A DNA stretch of 33,866 bases, from the NCBI GenBank assembly GCA_947177795.1, contig CAMWVR010000016.1, forward strand, positions 1-33,866, in the 5' to 3' direction. The position numbers were made by a program, and so were the translations under genes. The stretch comes from an uncultured Clostridia bacterium. Lineage in GTDB: Bacteria; Bacillota; Clostridia; Christensenellales; UBA3700. The notes beneath the pieces are model-generated. The model was not told the origin of the DNA. It searched no databases and worked only from the letters and a program-made list of their open reading frames with translations. Shown here in pieces: positions 24,792-33,094 of this stretch; position 1 is the first letter of the stretch; each line of letters begins with the position of its first letter.

Positions 24792-25229
24792 TTATTTCTC
24801 CAAAATCATCGTTATAGGTCCGTCATTGGACATATCGATATGCATGTGCTCGCCGAATACTCCCGTTGCGACCTTCCCCAAGCGTCGTCTGAACTCTTCT
24901 ACGGTAAAATCATATAGCGGTTTTGCCACGTCAAACTTTGCCGACTTGGAAAAATCGGGGCGGCGCCCGCTGAATGCGTTGCCGTACAGCGTAAAGTTGG
25001 ATACTACCATCACTTCTCCGCCCACGTCAAGCAAAGTCTTGTTCAACTTGTTGTCATCGTCTTTGAATATCCTCATGCCTATTACCCTGTCGACAAGATA
25101 CTTGCAGACTTCCTGCGTATCTCCCTCGGTATAGCCCACAAGCACAAGATACCCCTCTCCGATTTTGGATATTTCTTCTTCATTTACCGTCAATCTTGCT
25201 CGATTGACCCTTTGCACGATTACTCTCAT
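24792..25229 (-). CDS. dtd: D-aminoacyl-tRNA deacylase
   Basis: Dtd hydrolyses D-amino acids mischarged on tRNA. At 145 residues it is normal in length. It begins MRVIVQRV; the first active-site motif reads SNFTLYGNAFSGRRPDF, where most homologues have SQFTLYG (Gln to Asn here). The second, NDGPITM, carries the cross-subunit Gly-cisPro that enforces chirality. Its start overlaps the relA stop (ATGA) and it lacks its own Shine-Dalgarno sequence, so it depends on relA translation. The relA-dtd pair is conserved in Firmicutes. Confidence 0.95.
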   Translation of the reverse strand: MRVIVQRVNRARLTVNEEEISKIGEGYLVLVGYTEGDTQEVCKYLVDRVIGMRIFKDDDNKLNKTLLDVGGEVMVVSNFTLYGNAFSGRRPDFSKSAKFDVAKPLYDFTVEEFRRRLGKVATGVFGEHMHIDMSNDGPITMILEK

Positions 25230-27403
25230 TGATTTTTTACGCTTTTTGACGCCCTCTTGATTTCTCTGATACCTTTAATGGATTGCATTATCTTGTCCAT
25301 AAGTATCTTAAGCATATTTGTATTCTTGACTTCTACGGACACCTTTATCGTAGCCAGATTATTCTTTTCGGATTTTGCCGATATGCTCGTCATAGCCACT
25401 TTCATATTAGTAATAAGCGTAGCTATCTCAATGACAAGACCAGTTCTGTCAAACGCAGATATAACGAGATGAGCGACAAATTTTTCATCTTCTGATATCG
25501 ACCACTGCGTCTCGATAATTCTCTCGGGTTCAAAGCTCTTGCAGTTGGGACAATCCTTTCTGTGAATTACCACGCCGCCGTTACGAGAGATATATCCCAA
25601 TATCTCATCGCCGGGCAATGGCGAACAGCATTGCGAAAATCTATACTTTAAGCCGTGTTCGCCCTTGATTACGACGCCGCCGTTTTGCTTGCGAGTCGAA
25701 GTCTTTTTGGTCATTTGCTCCAACGTCGAGCTTTCTTGAATATGCTCGGACTTATAAAGCTCGACAAGCTTATTGATTACTTGCAACGAAGTAAGTTCTC
25801 CGTATCCGACGAGAGCAAGCACCTCTTCTTGCGTATTCAATCCGTACTTTTGATGAATAAACTTATTCCAACTCTCCGTAGCAAGCAAATCGTTGAGCGC
25901 ATAGCCTCTATGCTTTGCTTCTTTTTCCAATATCTCGCGTCCGCGCTTTTCGTTTTCTTCCCTCATCTCCTTTTTGAAGAACGAGCGAATTTTACTCTTT
26001 GCGCTTGGCGTAATGACAAACTTCAGCCAATCTCTCGACGGTCCTTTTGACGTATTTGACGTGATAACTTCGACTACGTCGCCATTGTTGAGCTTGGTGC
26101 TAACGGGCATGATTCGGGAATTTACCTTGATACCCGTACACTTTTCGCCGACTTTGCTGTGTATTGCATACGCAAAATCCACGCCCGTAGACCCGTTGGG
26201 CAAGTTGAATACGTCGCCCTTGGGCGTAAATACGAATACTTGATCGGAATATAGATCCACTTTGAGCATATCTAGATACTCTTGAGAATCGCTCGCTTCG
26301 TCCTGAAGTTGCATTACGTTGCGAATCCAGGCAAGTTTGTCGTCTTCAATCTTCGTCGTGTCGATATTATTGCCTTGTTTATACTTCCAATGCGCCGCAA
26401 TACCGTACTCGGCAACCTTGTGCATCTCAACTGTACGAATTTGTATCTCGAACGGAGCGCCGTAAGCCGTAAGCACCGTCGTATGCAAAGATTGATAAAG
26501 GTTAGCCTTTGGCACGGATATATAGTCTTTAAATCTACCGGGAAGAGGTTTCCACTTGGTATGTATTGCGCCAAGTACGGCGTAGCAATCCTTGACGTTG
26601 TCGACTATCACACGCAATGCAATCAAATCGTATATCTGCTCAAATGGCTTTCCCTTGTTGAGTTTTCTGTATATACTGTAAAAGTGCTTTGGTCTGCCGT
26701 TAACGTCGCCTTTTATTCCCAACTCGTCGAGCATATCGTGCAATTCTCCCGATATATTATCTACGAGTTCCTGTCTTTCAAGCTTGGTCTGCGCAACCTT
26801 TTCGGCAATAAAATAGTAGCTGTCGGGATATAAATATCTCAAACACAAGTCTTCAAGTTCGCCCTTTACGCTAGAGATACCCAGACGGGCGGCAATTGGC
26901 GCGTATATATCCAAAGTCTCTTGCGCAATTCTCTTTTGTCCCTCTTCGTCCTTGAATGACAATGTACGCATATTGTGCAATCTGTCGGCAAGTTTGATAA
27001 TGATGACTCTGATATCGTTGCTCATCGCCATAAACATACGGCGCAAGTTTTCCGCTTGCTCCTCAAGTTTTGACTTAAAGTTGAGTTTGCCCAACTTGGT
27101 CACACCTTGAACCAACGACAGCACGACAGGACCGAACATCTGGCTGATATCGTCTGCGGTGTATTCGGTATCTTCAATCACGTCGTGCAGAAGCGCAGCA
27201 ACTACCGTATCGCAGTCTAATCCCAAATCAATGAGAATTTCTGCAACGGCGTTGGGATGTATGAAATATTCTTCTCCCGACTGTCTTTTTTGCCCCGCAT
27301 GCGCAGTTTTGGCAAAATAATACGCCTTGATTATTTTCTCCGCATGAGACTCGTTATAATTTTCTTGAACTTTGTTGATGAATTTAATTTTTCGTTCTTC
27401 CAC
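25226..27403 (-). CDS. relA: Bifunctional (p)ppGpp synthetase/hydrolase (Rel)
   Basis: Rel makes and degrades the stringent-response alarmone (p)ppGpp. Its 725 residues contain an HD hydrolase domain with intact His73-Asp74 (LLHDVIEDT) and RLHNMRTL. The synthetase domain has GRPKHFYSIYRKL and RFKD at 290-293, the RxKD form found in bifunctional enzymes, then PKANLYQSLHTT. A TGS domain (about 388-448), a zinc-finger-like region with CCSPLPGDEI and a C-terminal ACT domain (about 650-720) follow. It starts with GTG, with AGAGG six bases upstream, and has a perfect sigma-A promoter (27435-27463) and a ~25-base leader. First gene of relA-dtd-MBL-hemZ-glycoside hydrolase. The apt gene that often sits upstream is absent. 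Confidence 0.97.
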   Translation of the reverse strand: MEERKIKFINKVQENYNESHAEKIIKAYYFAKTAHAGQKRQSGEEYFIHPNAVAEILIDLGLDCDTVVAALLHDVIEDTEYTADDISQMFGPVVLSLVQGVTKLGKLNFKSKLEEQAENLRRMFMAMSNDIRVIIIKLADRLHNMRTLSFKDEEGQKRIAQETLDIYAPIAARLGISSVKGELEDLCLRYLYPDSYYFIAEKVAQTKLERQELVDNISGELHDMLDELGIKGDVNGRPKHFYSIYRKLNKGKPFEQIYDLIALRVIVDNVKDCYAVLGAIHTKWKPLPGRFKDYISVPKANLYQSLHTTVLTAYGAPFEIQIRTVEMHKVAEYGIAAHWKYKQGNNIDTTKIEDDKLAWIRNVMQLQDEASDSQEYLDMLKVDLYSDQVFVFTPKGDVFNLPNGSTGVDFAYAIHSKVGEKCTGIKVNSRIMPVSTKLNNGDVVEVITSNTSKGPSRDWLKFVITPSAKSKIRSFFKKEMREENEKRGREILEKEAKHRGYALNDLLATESWNKFIHQKYGLNTQEEVLALVGYGELTSLQVINKLVELYKSEHIQESSTLEQMTKKTSTRKQNGGVVIKGEHGLKYRFSQCCSPLPGDEILGYISRNGGVVIHRKDCPNCKSFEPERIIETQWSISEDEKFVAHLVISAFDRTGLVIEIATLITNMKVAMTSISAKSEKNNLATIKVSVEVKNTNMLKILMDKIMQSIKGIREIKRASKSVKNQ

Positions 27404-27434
27404 GTGCGTCCTCTGAAAACTTTTCTATACCTAT

Positions 27435-27463
27435 ATTATATATGACACGACTTTTTATGTCAA
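27435..27463 (-). promoter_or_regulatory. Consensus sigma-A promoter of the relA operon
   Basis: TTGACA (27458-27463), a 17-base spacer and TATAAT (27435-27440), a perfect match on the minus strand. No terminator for recJ is visible in the 36 bases before it. Confidence 0.85.
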
Positions 27464-27499
27464 TACGCTTGCTCGACTGCTTAGCAAATTGCGACGTCG

Positions 27500-29788
27500 T
27501 TACGCTTGCTGTATCTTGCGGTACAACTCGCTTTCCGCAAGTTTTCTCTTCACAGCGGGATCTATCGCAAACTTACCGCTTACGCAAAGTATCCCCAATT
27601 CCGACAATATCACAGCCGACAGCACGACTTCGTCATATTCGGCAAGTATATATTTACTCAATGCGCTATATAGCTCTGACATTCCGTAGATTTCCTTTTC
27701 GCCGAGCAATCTCTTTATCGCCAAAAATATCTCTCCCAATCTCTGATACGACGGCAAAAATTCTTTTACTTTGCTCAATATCCGTTCATTGTCAAGTTGA
27801 CATAATTTACAGGTCTTGCCAAGCGTCTTTTGAAAAACTCCGCTATCCAAAGGCTTGTCCAACAAAACCACGTTTTTATAATACCCCAATTCTTTCAGCG
27901 ACGTCGGACTGAATATCAATTTTGTCACGGGTGTTAAATTTCCGCCGACTCTATTTTGCGTGAGTATATATCCAAATTTTTTATTATATCTCGTCAAGAA
28001 ATCTTGATACGTATCAATATCATATGCAATATAACAAGTAGAAAACTTACCGCCTAATCTAAGCGCTTCGTCATAATCGACGGTATCAATCTTATCTCCG
28101 CCAATTGCAAGCCCAGTCATTACATATGCTCCAAAGTCTCCTTGCTCTTCTACTTTATCGCATAATATAGCATTGACTTTGCCTTGAGCGTAGACTCTGT
28201 TCTTGTAATTGGCAAGCGACAGCGTATAATATAGCTCTTTCTGCGTAGCGCTTTCAAGCAGCTGCTTATACTTCAAACCGCCAAATATTATCAATTCTTT
28301 ATCGGGGCTTTTATTGACGATATGAGAAGTATTTCCCATTTGATTAAACTCTCTGTCTGTCACGACTTCTTTGAACTTGATACCGGGATTGCCTTCTCCA
28401 AACGGCTCGAGCATCTTAAGTCCTCTCGCCATATCTAGCGGACTGTCTACTTCAGCCATATCCACGTCAAATCTAGTCGTCGGCATGAAATAATCCATAT
28501 CGTAATCTTTGGCGATACACTCGTTGAGCCTATCGGCAAAAGCTTGCAAATTTTTGCCGTCCAAAGACATTCCGCACGCCATTGTGTGACCGCCGAATTT
28601 AATCAGCAGGTCTTCGCACATAGCAACGTATTTGCGTATGTCCACTCCTTTTACGCTCCTGCCGCTGCCCTTGTATACGTCTCCGCTCTTTGTAAGCAGT
28701 ATCGTAGGTCTTTTGAAGGTTTCGGTTATCCTCGAAGCCACGATACCTAATATACCGTCGTCCCAATAAGCGTTGAAAAGTACTATCGCAGGCTTATTTT
28801 CAAAGTCATAGCCTTTTAGAATATCAAAACACGCTTCTGCAAGATCGTTGGTGAGTTCCATTCTCTTTGCATTTGATTCATTGAGTTGTTTGACAATACT
28901 GTCAAGCAAAAAATTATCTTCGCTGCAAAACAAATCAAGCACTGCGTTTGCGTCGCTCAATCTGCCGAGAGAATTTATTCTCGGAGCGATTTTAAATCCT
29001 ACGTCATAAGAGTTTACTTCTCCGTCTACGCAAGTCGCCGTCAACTTTTTTATACCGCGCCTTACGTTGAGAGAGTTTATGTTCTTTAATCCCGCTTGCG
29101 CAATAATTCTATTGTCTCCGATAAGAGGCACTACGTCGGCAATAGTGGCGATAGCCGCTATGTCGAGATATTTATCTCTCTCGGACTTTCCGCCCAAGCC
29201 CTCTACTATTCTCAACGCAACTCCCGCTCCGCAAAGCTCTCTGAAGCAGTCCTCTCCCGACATTTTGGGATTAAAAATCAAGCAATCCGGCAATATCTCT
29301 CCAAGTTCGTGGTGGTCCGTGACGATTACGTCAAACCCAAGCACTTCTCTGGCATATTCTACCTCTTCCACGCCTGTGATACCGCAGTCGACAGTGATAA
29401 GTAAATCACTCAAATATTCTTCGGCAAGCCGTTCTAAAGTCTCTATTGAAAGTCCGTAGCCGTCAGTGTGTCTATTTGGCAAAAAACAGTGCGCTTTGAC
29501 GCCGATTGATTTGAAATAATTATATAAAATACTCACGCCGCATACGCCGTCGCAATCATAATCGCCGTAAATCAATATACTCTCTTGATTGTCAATAGCA
29601 TACCTGATACGCTCAATTACGTTGTCGTAACCGACGTACTTATGTATATCCGTCAAATCGTCAAGGCTTGGATATAAAAACTTATACAATTTATCCTTGT
29701 CGTCATAACCTCTTGCAACGAGAATTTCCACGATTTTTTTATCGACGGAAAACTCTTTTGCAATCTCTATAACTTCACTTTGCTCCAT
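27500..29788 (-). CDS. recJ: Single-stranded-DNA-specific exonuclease RecJ
   Basis: RecJ is a 5'-3' single-strand DNA exonuclease of recombination and mismatch repair. The DHH phosphoesterase motifs are all present: GDYDCDG (Asp76, Asp78, Asp80), TVDCGI (Asp134) and TDHH (158-161 region). The DHHA1 domain follows, with WDDGILGIVASRI and KFGGHTMACGMSL. At 762 residues it matches the long Firmicutes form, with an OB-like region and a C-terminal RecJ_C part (about 565-760). GAGGA lies close to the ATG. It sits between secDF and relA as in Bacillus; a terminator follows secF but I could not identify a clear recJ promoter, so partial read-through is likely. Confidence 0.96.
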   Translation of the reverse strand: MEQSEVIEIAKEFSVDKKIVEILVARGYDDKDKLYKFLYPSLDDLTDIHKYVGYDNVIERIRYAIDNQESILIYGDYDCDGVCGVSILYNYFKSIGVKAHCFLPNRHTDGYGLSIETLERLAEEYLSDLLITVDCGITGVEEVEYAREVLGFDVIVTDHHELGEILPDCLIFNPKMSGEDCFRELCGAGVALRIVEGLGGKSERDKYLDIAAIATIADVVPLIGDNRIIAQAGLKNINSLNVRRGIKKLTATCVDGEVNSYDVGFKIAPRINSLGRLSDANAVLDLFCSEDNFLLDSIVKQLNESNAKRMELTNDLAEACFDILKGYDFENKPAIVLFNAYWDDGILGIVASRITETFKRPTILLTKSGDVYKGSGRSVKGVDIRKYVAMCEDLLIKFGGHTMACGMSLDGKNLQAFADRLNECIAKDYDMDYFMPTTRFDVDMAEVDSPLDMARGLKMLEPFGEGNPGIKFKEVVTDREFNQMGNTSHIVNKSPDKELIIFGGLKYKQLLESATQKELYYTLSLANYKNRVYAQGKVNAILCDKVEEQGDFGAYVMTGLAIGGDKIDTVDYDEALRLGGKFSTCYIAYDIDTYQDFLTRYNKKFGYILTQNRVGGNLTPVTKLIFSPTSLKELGYYKNVVLLDKPLDSGVFQKTLGKTCKLCQLDNERILSKVKEFLPSYQRLGEIFLAIKRLLGEKEIYGMSELYSALSKYILAEYDEVVLSAVILSELGILCVSGKFAIDPAVKRKLAESELYRKIQQA

Positions 29789-29798
29789 AAATCCTCAC

Positions 29799-29816
29799 TG
29801 TCAAAACAGCTTGACA
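29799..29816 (-). repeat. Small inverted repeat next to the recJ ribosome site
   Basis: TGTCAA, a 6-base spacer and TTGACA form a dyad immediately upstream of GAGGA. It could be a leader hairpin or a protein site; evidence is limited to symmetry. Confidence 0.3.
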
Positions 29817-29825
29817 AAATTTCAG

Positions 29826-29859
29826 TAATATAAATAAGAGCGTACTAAAAGTACGCTCT
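29826..29859 (-). terminator. Terminator after secF
   Basis: A 9-bp perfect stem (AGAGCGTAC/GTACGCTCT at 29837-29845 and 29851-29859) is followed by TTATTTATATT on the minus strand. Confidence 0.7.
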
Positions 29860-29868
29860 CAATGTCTT

Positions 29869-30996
29869 TTAGTTTTTAGCGCCTGCGTATTTAGGCTTGT
29901 CTTTTCTTACGCCGTCACGCTTAGCAATCTTACGCTTGTCTACCGAATTTTTCATCAGGCAGTAAAGCGACGGAGCAATTACGAGCGACGAATAGAAACC
30001 TGCAATCAAACCGAATATTACCGGCAAAGCAAATTCTCTTACCGAAGCCGTACCAATGATTGCAAACAAAGTAATCGCAACCATAGTGGTGATCGTCGAA
30101 TTGATAGAACGCGTAAGCGTCTGAATGATAGACTCGTTGACCATCTTGTTGTTGTCTATCATGCCGCCTTTGACGTTGCCGCCAAACTTCTTTCTATTCT
30201 CTCTCACTCTGTCGAATACGACAATCGTATTGTTGATCGAATAAGATACGATCGTGATGAGAGCGGCGATAAATGCGCTGTTGATCTGTATTCTGAAAAT
30301 AATTACCAAAAATACCATCATCGCAACGTCATGGATAAGTCCGATAATTGCGGCGATACCGCTCCATATCTCAAATCTGATCATTATATATATAAGGATA
30401 AGAACGAGAGATACGCAAACTGCTATCAATGCCGTATTGATAAGCGAAGCAGATGCCGTTGCGCCGATATACGAAGTACTTATGGTAATCGACTCATCTT
30501 GGTATTCGGTAGCATAATACTCTTTGATTTGATTTTCCAAAAGTTCGTTTCTCTTGGTTGTCAAATCGTTGTTCTTGGTGTCGAACGTCGAAGATATATT
30601 ATCATACTTGATGACCAATGCCATTTCGCTGCCGTTACCCGACGTCTGCACGTAACTTATTGATGCAACTGCCGCGCTTTCGCTGATTTCGATACCGAAA
30701 TTCTCCTTAGCGTATTCAACTATTTGTTTTGCAATTTCTTCGCTTGTAAGAATACTCTCGATTTGCTTATAGTGCTTGTCATACTCTTCTGAATTATTAA
30801 GCACGTCGGATCCAAGTTCAACCGTAAGAATAGATCCGCCTGCAAAGTCGATACCTATATTCATGCCTTTTGATATATCTTTGTTGATGACCGCAAACGA
30901 AGTAAAGACTATAACTGCTATCAAAAAGATTATCACAGGAGCGATTGCCCACAACCAATGCTTTTCAACAATTTTTGCATTTTGCAATTTTTTCAT
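29869..30996 (-). CDS. secF: Protein translocase subunit SecF
   Basis: SecF is an RND-type membrane partner of SecD that uses the proton gradient to help the Sec channel finish export. Its 375 residues start with a short basic end and a first helix (about 15-37), then GIDFAGGSILTVEL, the conserved D-F-x-GG motif. A periplasm-side domain follows, then five C-terminal helices with SYSINNTIVVFDRVRENRK and SINSTITTM, both typical of SecF. The basic tail ends KDKPKYAGAKN. The ATG overlaps the secD stop by four bases, so synthesis is coupled. Separate secD and secF genes, unlike the fused Bacillus SecDF, are usual in Clostridia. Confidence 0.95.
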   Translation of the reverse strand: MKKLQNAKIVEKHWLWAIAPVIIFLIAVIVFTSFAVINKDISKGMNIGIDFAGGSILTVELGSDVLNNSEEYDKHYKQIESILTSEEIAKQIVEYAKENFGIEISESAAVASISYVQTSGNGSEMALVIKYDNISSTFDTKNNDLTTKRNELLENQIKEYYATEYQDESITISTSYIGATASASLINTALIAVCVSLVLILIYIMIRFEIWSGIAAIIGLIHDVAMMVFLVIIFRIQINSAFIAALITIVSYSINNTIVVFDRVRENRKKFGGNVKGGMIDNNKMVNESIIQTLTRSINSTITTMVAITLFAIIGTASVREFALPVIFGLIAGFYSSLVIAPSLYCLMKNSVDKRKIAKRDGVRKDKPKYAGAKN

Positions 30997-32426
30997 CGTC
31001 TCGCTCCCCCTTTCTTAGTTTTTTTATTTGCAATAAGAGAAGTTTGCTTTTCCTGCTCTTCTTCATCTTGCGCATCGCTGTCGTCGCCCTTGTCGATCAT
31101 CTCAGGTCTATTCAAACCAAAGAGTCTTGCCTTGGACTCGTCGGCGTTAAATACCGTGATACATTTGAGTATCAATCTCGTCAAAAGCAAAGACGCCAAC
31201 AAGGAAAGGATTATACCAATCAAAAGCGTAATACCAAAGCTCTTGATAGTCGAAGCGCCGAAAATTATAAGTACGACAGCGCCTATAATAGTCGTCACGT
31301 TACCGTCGATGATAGCTCCGAGTGAGCGCTTGAATCCCGTACCGAAAGCCGTACGCATCGTCTTGCCGTTCTTATACTCTTCTTTGATACGCTCAAAGAT
31401 AATTACGTTTGCGTCTACAGCCATACCTATCGAAAGCAATACGCCCGCAATACCCGACAACGTGAGCTGTACCCATGGGAAGATTGCCAAGAAGAACAGA
31501 TAAGTCAAGGAGTAATACCACAGTGACAGACTCGCCGCAACGCCCATAAGCTTGTACATAACGATGATGTAAAGGAAGATAAGCACGAGTCCTACGATAC
31601 CGGAGATAAGTCCCGCCTTGATTGCCGAACTACCGAGAGTAGCCGTCAAAGTATTACTCTCCGACATCTTAAGTACGAGCGGGAACGAACCCGATTGGAT
31701 TCTTACCGCCAAGTCATACGCTTGGTCATAGGTGTAATTACCGCTTATTGACGCATTACCCGTCGAGATCGCCTCGTTGACCGTCGGCGCGATTACGAAT
31801 TCGTCGTTAATCCATATAGACAATCTAGAACCCGACAATGCCGTCGTAGCCGTCGAGAATTTCTTCGTCCCCTCTTCGGTAAAGCTAAGCGCTACGGAAT
31901 AATAACCCGTCTCTTGCTCATAAGTCACGCCTGCGTTTGCAATATCCGTACCCGTAAACTTCTCTTCAAGCTTTACTTTTCCGCTTGCGTCGTTGAGAGA
32001 AAGGTCTCCCTCTGCGCCGTCAACGTACTCTTTGAATTCAAAACTAGACGGGCGTCCAATCAAATCGAATATTCTCTCGGGATCGTCTTCGTCAGGGATC
32101 TCTACGCGAATCTTTTCGTTGGACACTGTGACTTGAGCCTCTGTATAGCCTTTGCTAAAAAGCAAAGACTCAAGACTTGCTCTCGTACCTTCTATCAAAG
32201 TACCGAGATTATTTTTTTGTTCGTCAGTAAGATTGGATTCGTCGACTTCATACACTGCGTATACGCCGCCGCTGAGGTCAAGACCCAAACTTATATTCTT
32301 GATAAAGGCGTTATAATTAGTAATACCCAACTCGCCGTTGTCCAAAGACAAAAATCCAAAGACCGAGCCAAGTACTATAAGTATAGCCAAGACTGTCAAT
32401 ATCACAATTGACTGCCACTTTTTCAC
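30993..32426 (-). CDS. secD: Protein translocase subunit SecD
   Basis: SecD forms the SecDF export motor with SecF. It has 477 residues: a first membrane helix (about 7-27), GLDLSGGVYAVYEV (conserved D-L-x-GG), an extracytoplasmic domain (about 60-265), then five helices including GMAVDANVIIFERIKEE, the SecD TM4 signature. The C-terminal tail (about 440-477) is acidic then strongly basic. It starts with GTG, with GGGAGG nine bases upstream. It is first in the secD-secF operon and is read from the promoter at 32461-32489, whose -35 lies inside a dyad. Confidence 0.95.
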   Translation of the reverse strand: MKKWQSIVILTVLAILIVLGSVFGFLSLDNGELGITNYNAFIKNISLGLDLSGGVYAVYEVDESNLTDEQKNNLGTLIEGTRASLESLLFSKGYTEAQVTVSNEKIRVEIPDEDDPERIFDLIGRPSSFEFKEYVDGAEGDLSLNDASGKVKLEEKFTGTDIANAGVTYEQETGYYSVALSFTEEGTKKFSTATTALSGSRLSIWINDEFVIAPTVNEAISTGNASISGNYTYDQAYDLAVRIQSGSFPLVLKMSESNTLTATLGSSAIKAGLISGIVGLVLIFLYIIVMYKLMGVAASLSLWYYSLTYLFFLAIFPWVQLTLSGIAGVLLSIGMAVDANVIIFERIKEEYKNGKTMRTAFGTGFKRSLGAIIDGNVTTIIGAVVLIIFGASTIKSFGITLLIGIILSLLASLLLTRLILKCITVFNADESKARLFGLNRPEMIDKGDDSDAQDEEEQEKQTSLIANKKTKKGGARR

Positions 32427-32460
32427 TTACGGTTGCCTCCCTAAAACATTAGTCTATTCT

Positions 32461-32489
32461 ATTATATATATATAATAATAATAAGTCAA
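32461..32489 (-). promoter_or_regulatory. Sigma-A promoter of secDF
   Basis: TTGACT (32484-32489), a 17-base spacer of alternating A/T, and TATAAT (32461-32466). Confidence 0.75.
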
Positions 32490-32505
32490 TAAAAATTATT
32501 GACTT
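32483..32505. promoter_or_regulatory. Candidate operator over the secDF -35 box
   Basis: A perfect 8-bp dyad (AAGTCAAT/ATTGACTT, 7-base spacer) whose one arm contains the whole -35 hexamer. A repressor bound here would block RNA polymerase. A chance origin from duplicated TTGACT is possible. Confidence 0.35.
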
Positions 32506-32576
32506 TTCGCTCAAAAATTATATTGATCAAAAATAAACTTCCCCATACTTTTCAATATCCATTCGGGTCTGCAAAT

Positions 32577-32614
32577 AAAAAAACGGCGTACCGACTTTGA
32601 TTAGTCGATACGCG
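32577..32614 (-). terminator. Rho-independent terminator after the DUF1292 gene
   Basis: A stem of about 11 bp with one G-U or mismatch position (32586-32596 with 32603-32613, 6-base loop) is followed by seven T on the minus strand. Confidence 0.85.
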
Positions 32615-32619
32615 ATTTT

Positions 32620-32949
32620 TTACTCTTCTTGATTGTCCAATTCTTTGAGAAACTCGTTGTAAAGTTTGTCCAACAAATCTTCGTCTTCTACGGGAACGAA
32701 TACGTCGTTGCCGTCTGCGTCCGATTGAATATGGAAAATTACCATTTCTGTCTCCTCTTCCTCTCCGTCCGCAGGCTTGTTTTCATCGTCTTCCATTTTC
32801 TCCAAAGGCTCGAGATACATATACCACTCTTCTTCATAATCAAGCGTAGCTATGTGTCTGAATTCCACTTCCTTGCCTTCCTCGTCAGCAAGTACGATGA
32901 TCTCCTCGTCTTCTTGCAATTCTGCATTATCTTTTATATTTTCTGCCAT
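32620..32949 (-). CDS. DUF1292 protein (YrzB-like)
   Basis: The 109 residues are highly acidic. The DUF1292 pattern is visible: EEIIVLADEEGKEVEFRHIATLDYEEEWYMYLEP, an acidic insertion, then EMVIFHIQSDADGNDVFVPVEDEDLLDKLYNEF. The function is unknown. In Bacillus and Clostridia the gene usually lies near ruvX and a tRNA-methyltransferase/fur cluster; here its neighbours are an RNA methyltransferase gene and secDF. AGGAGG lies eight bases before the ATG. It is a single-gene transcript with its own promoter (32977-33005) and a strong terminator. Confidence 0.92.
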   Translation of the reverse strand: MAENIKDNAELQEDEEIIVLADEEGKEVEFRHIATLDYEEEWYMYLEPLEKMEDDENKPADGEEEETEMVIFHIQSDADGNDVFVPVEDEDLLDKLYNEFLKELDNQEE

Positions 32950-32976
32950 AGTAATAACCTCCTTTATTACTTTATA

Positions 32977-33005
32977 ATGATATCTTAAATATGCGTCATT
33001 GTCAA
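32977..33005 (-). promoter_or_regulatory. Sigma-A promoter of the DUF1292 gene
   Basis: TTGACA (33000-33005), a 17-base spacer and TATCAT (32977-32982). Confidence 0.7.
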
Positions 33006-33035
33006 CCGTGCAAATTACAAATAACGATTTTTTAA

Positions 33036-33057
33036 ATTATCGATTATTGTCGATAAT
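33036..33057. repeat. AT-rich inverted repeat between the methyltransferase and DUF1292 genes
   Basis: A perfect 8-bp dyad (ATTATCGA/TCGATAAT, 6-base spacer) lies about 30 bases upstream of the DUF1292 -35. On the minus strand it is followed by TTTAAAAAA, so it is a poor terminator for the methyltransferase gene. Its TGTCGAT core (33048-33054) recurs at 33075-33081. Confidence 0.45.
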
Positions 33058-33094
33058 AGATTTTTTGCAATATGTGTCGATTATTTTAGTTAAA

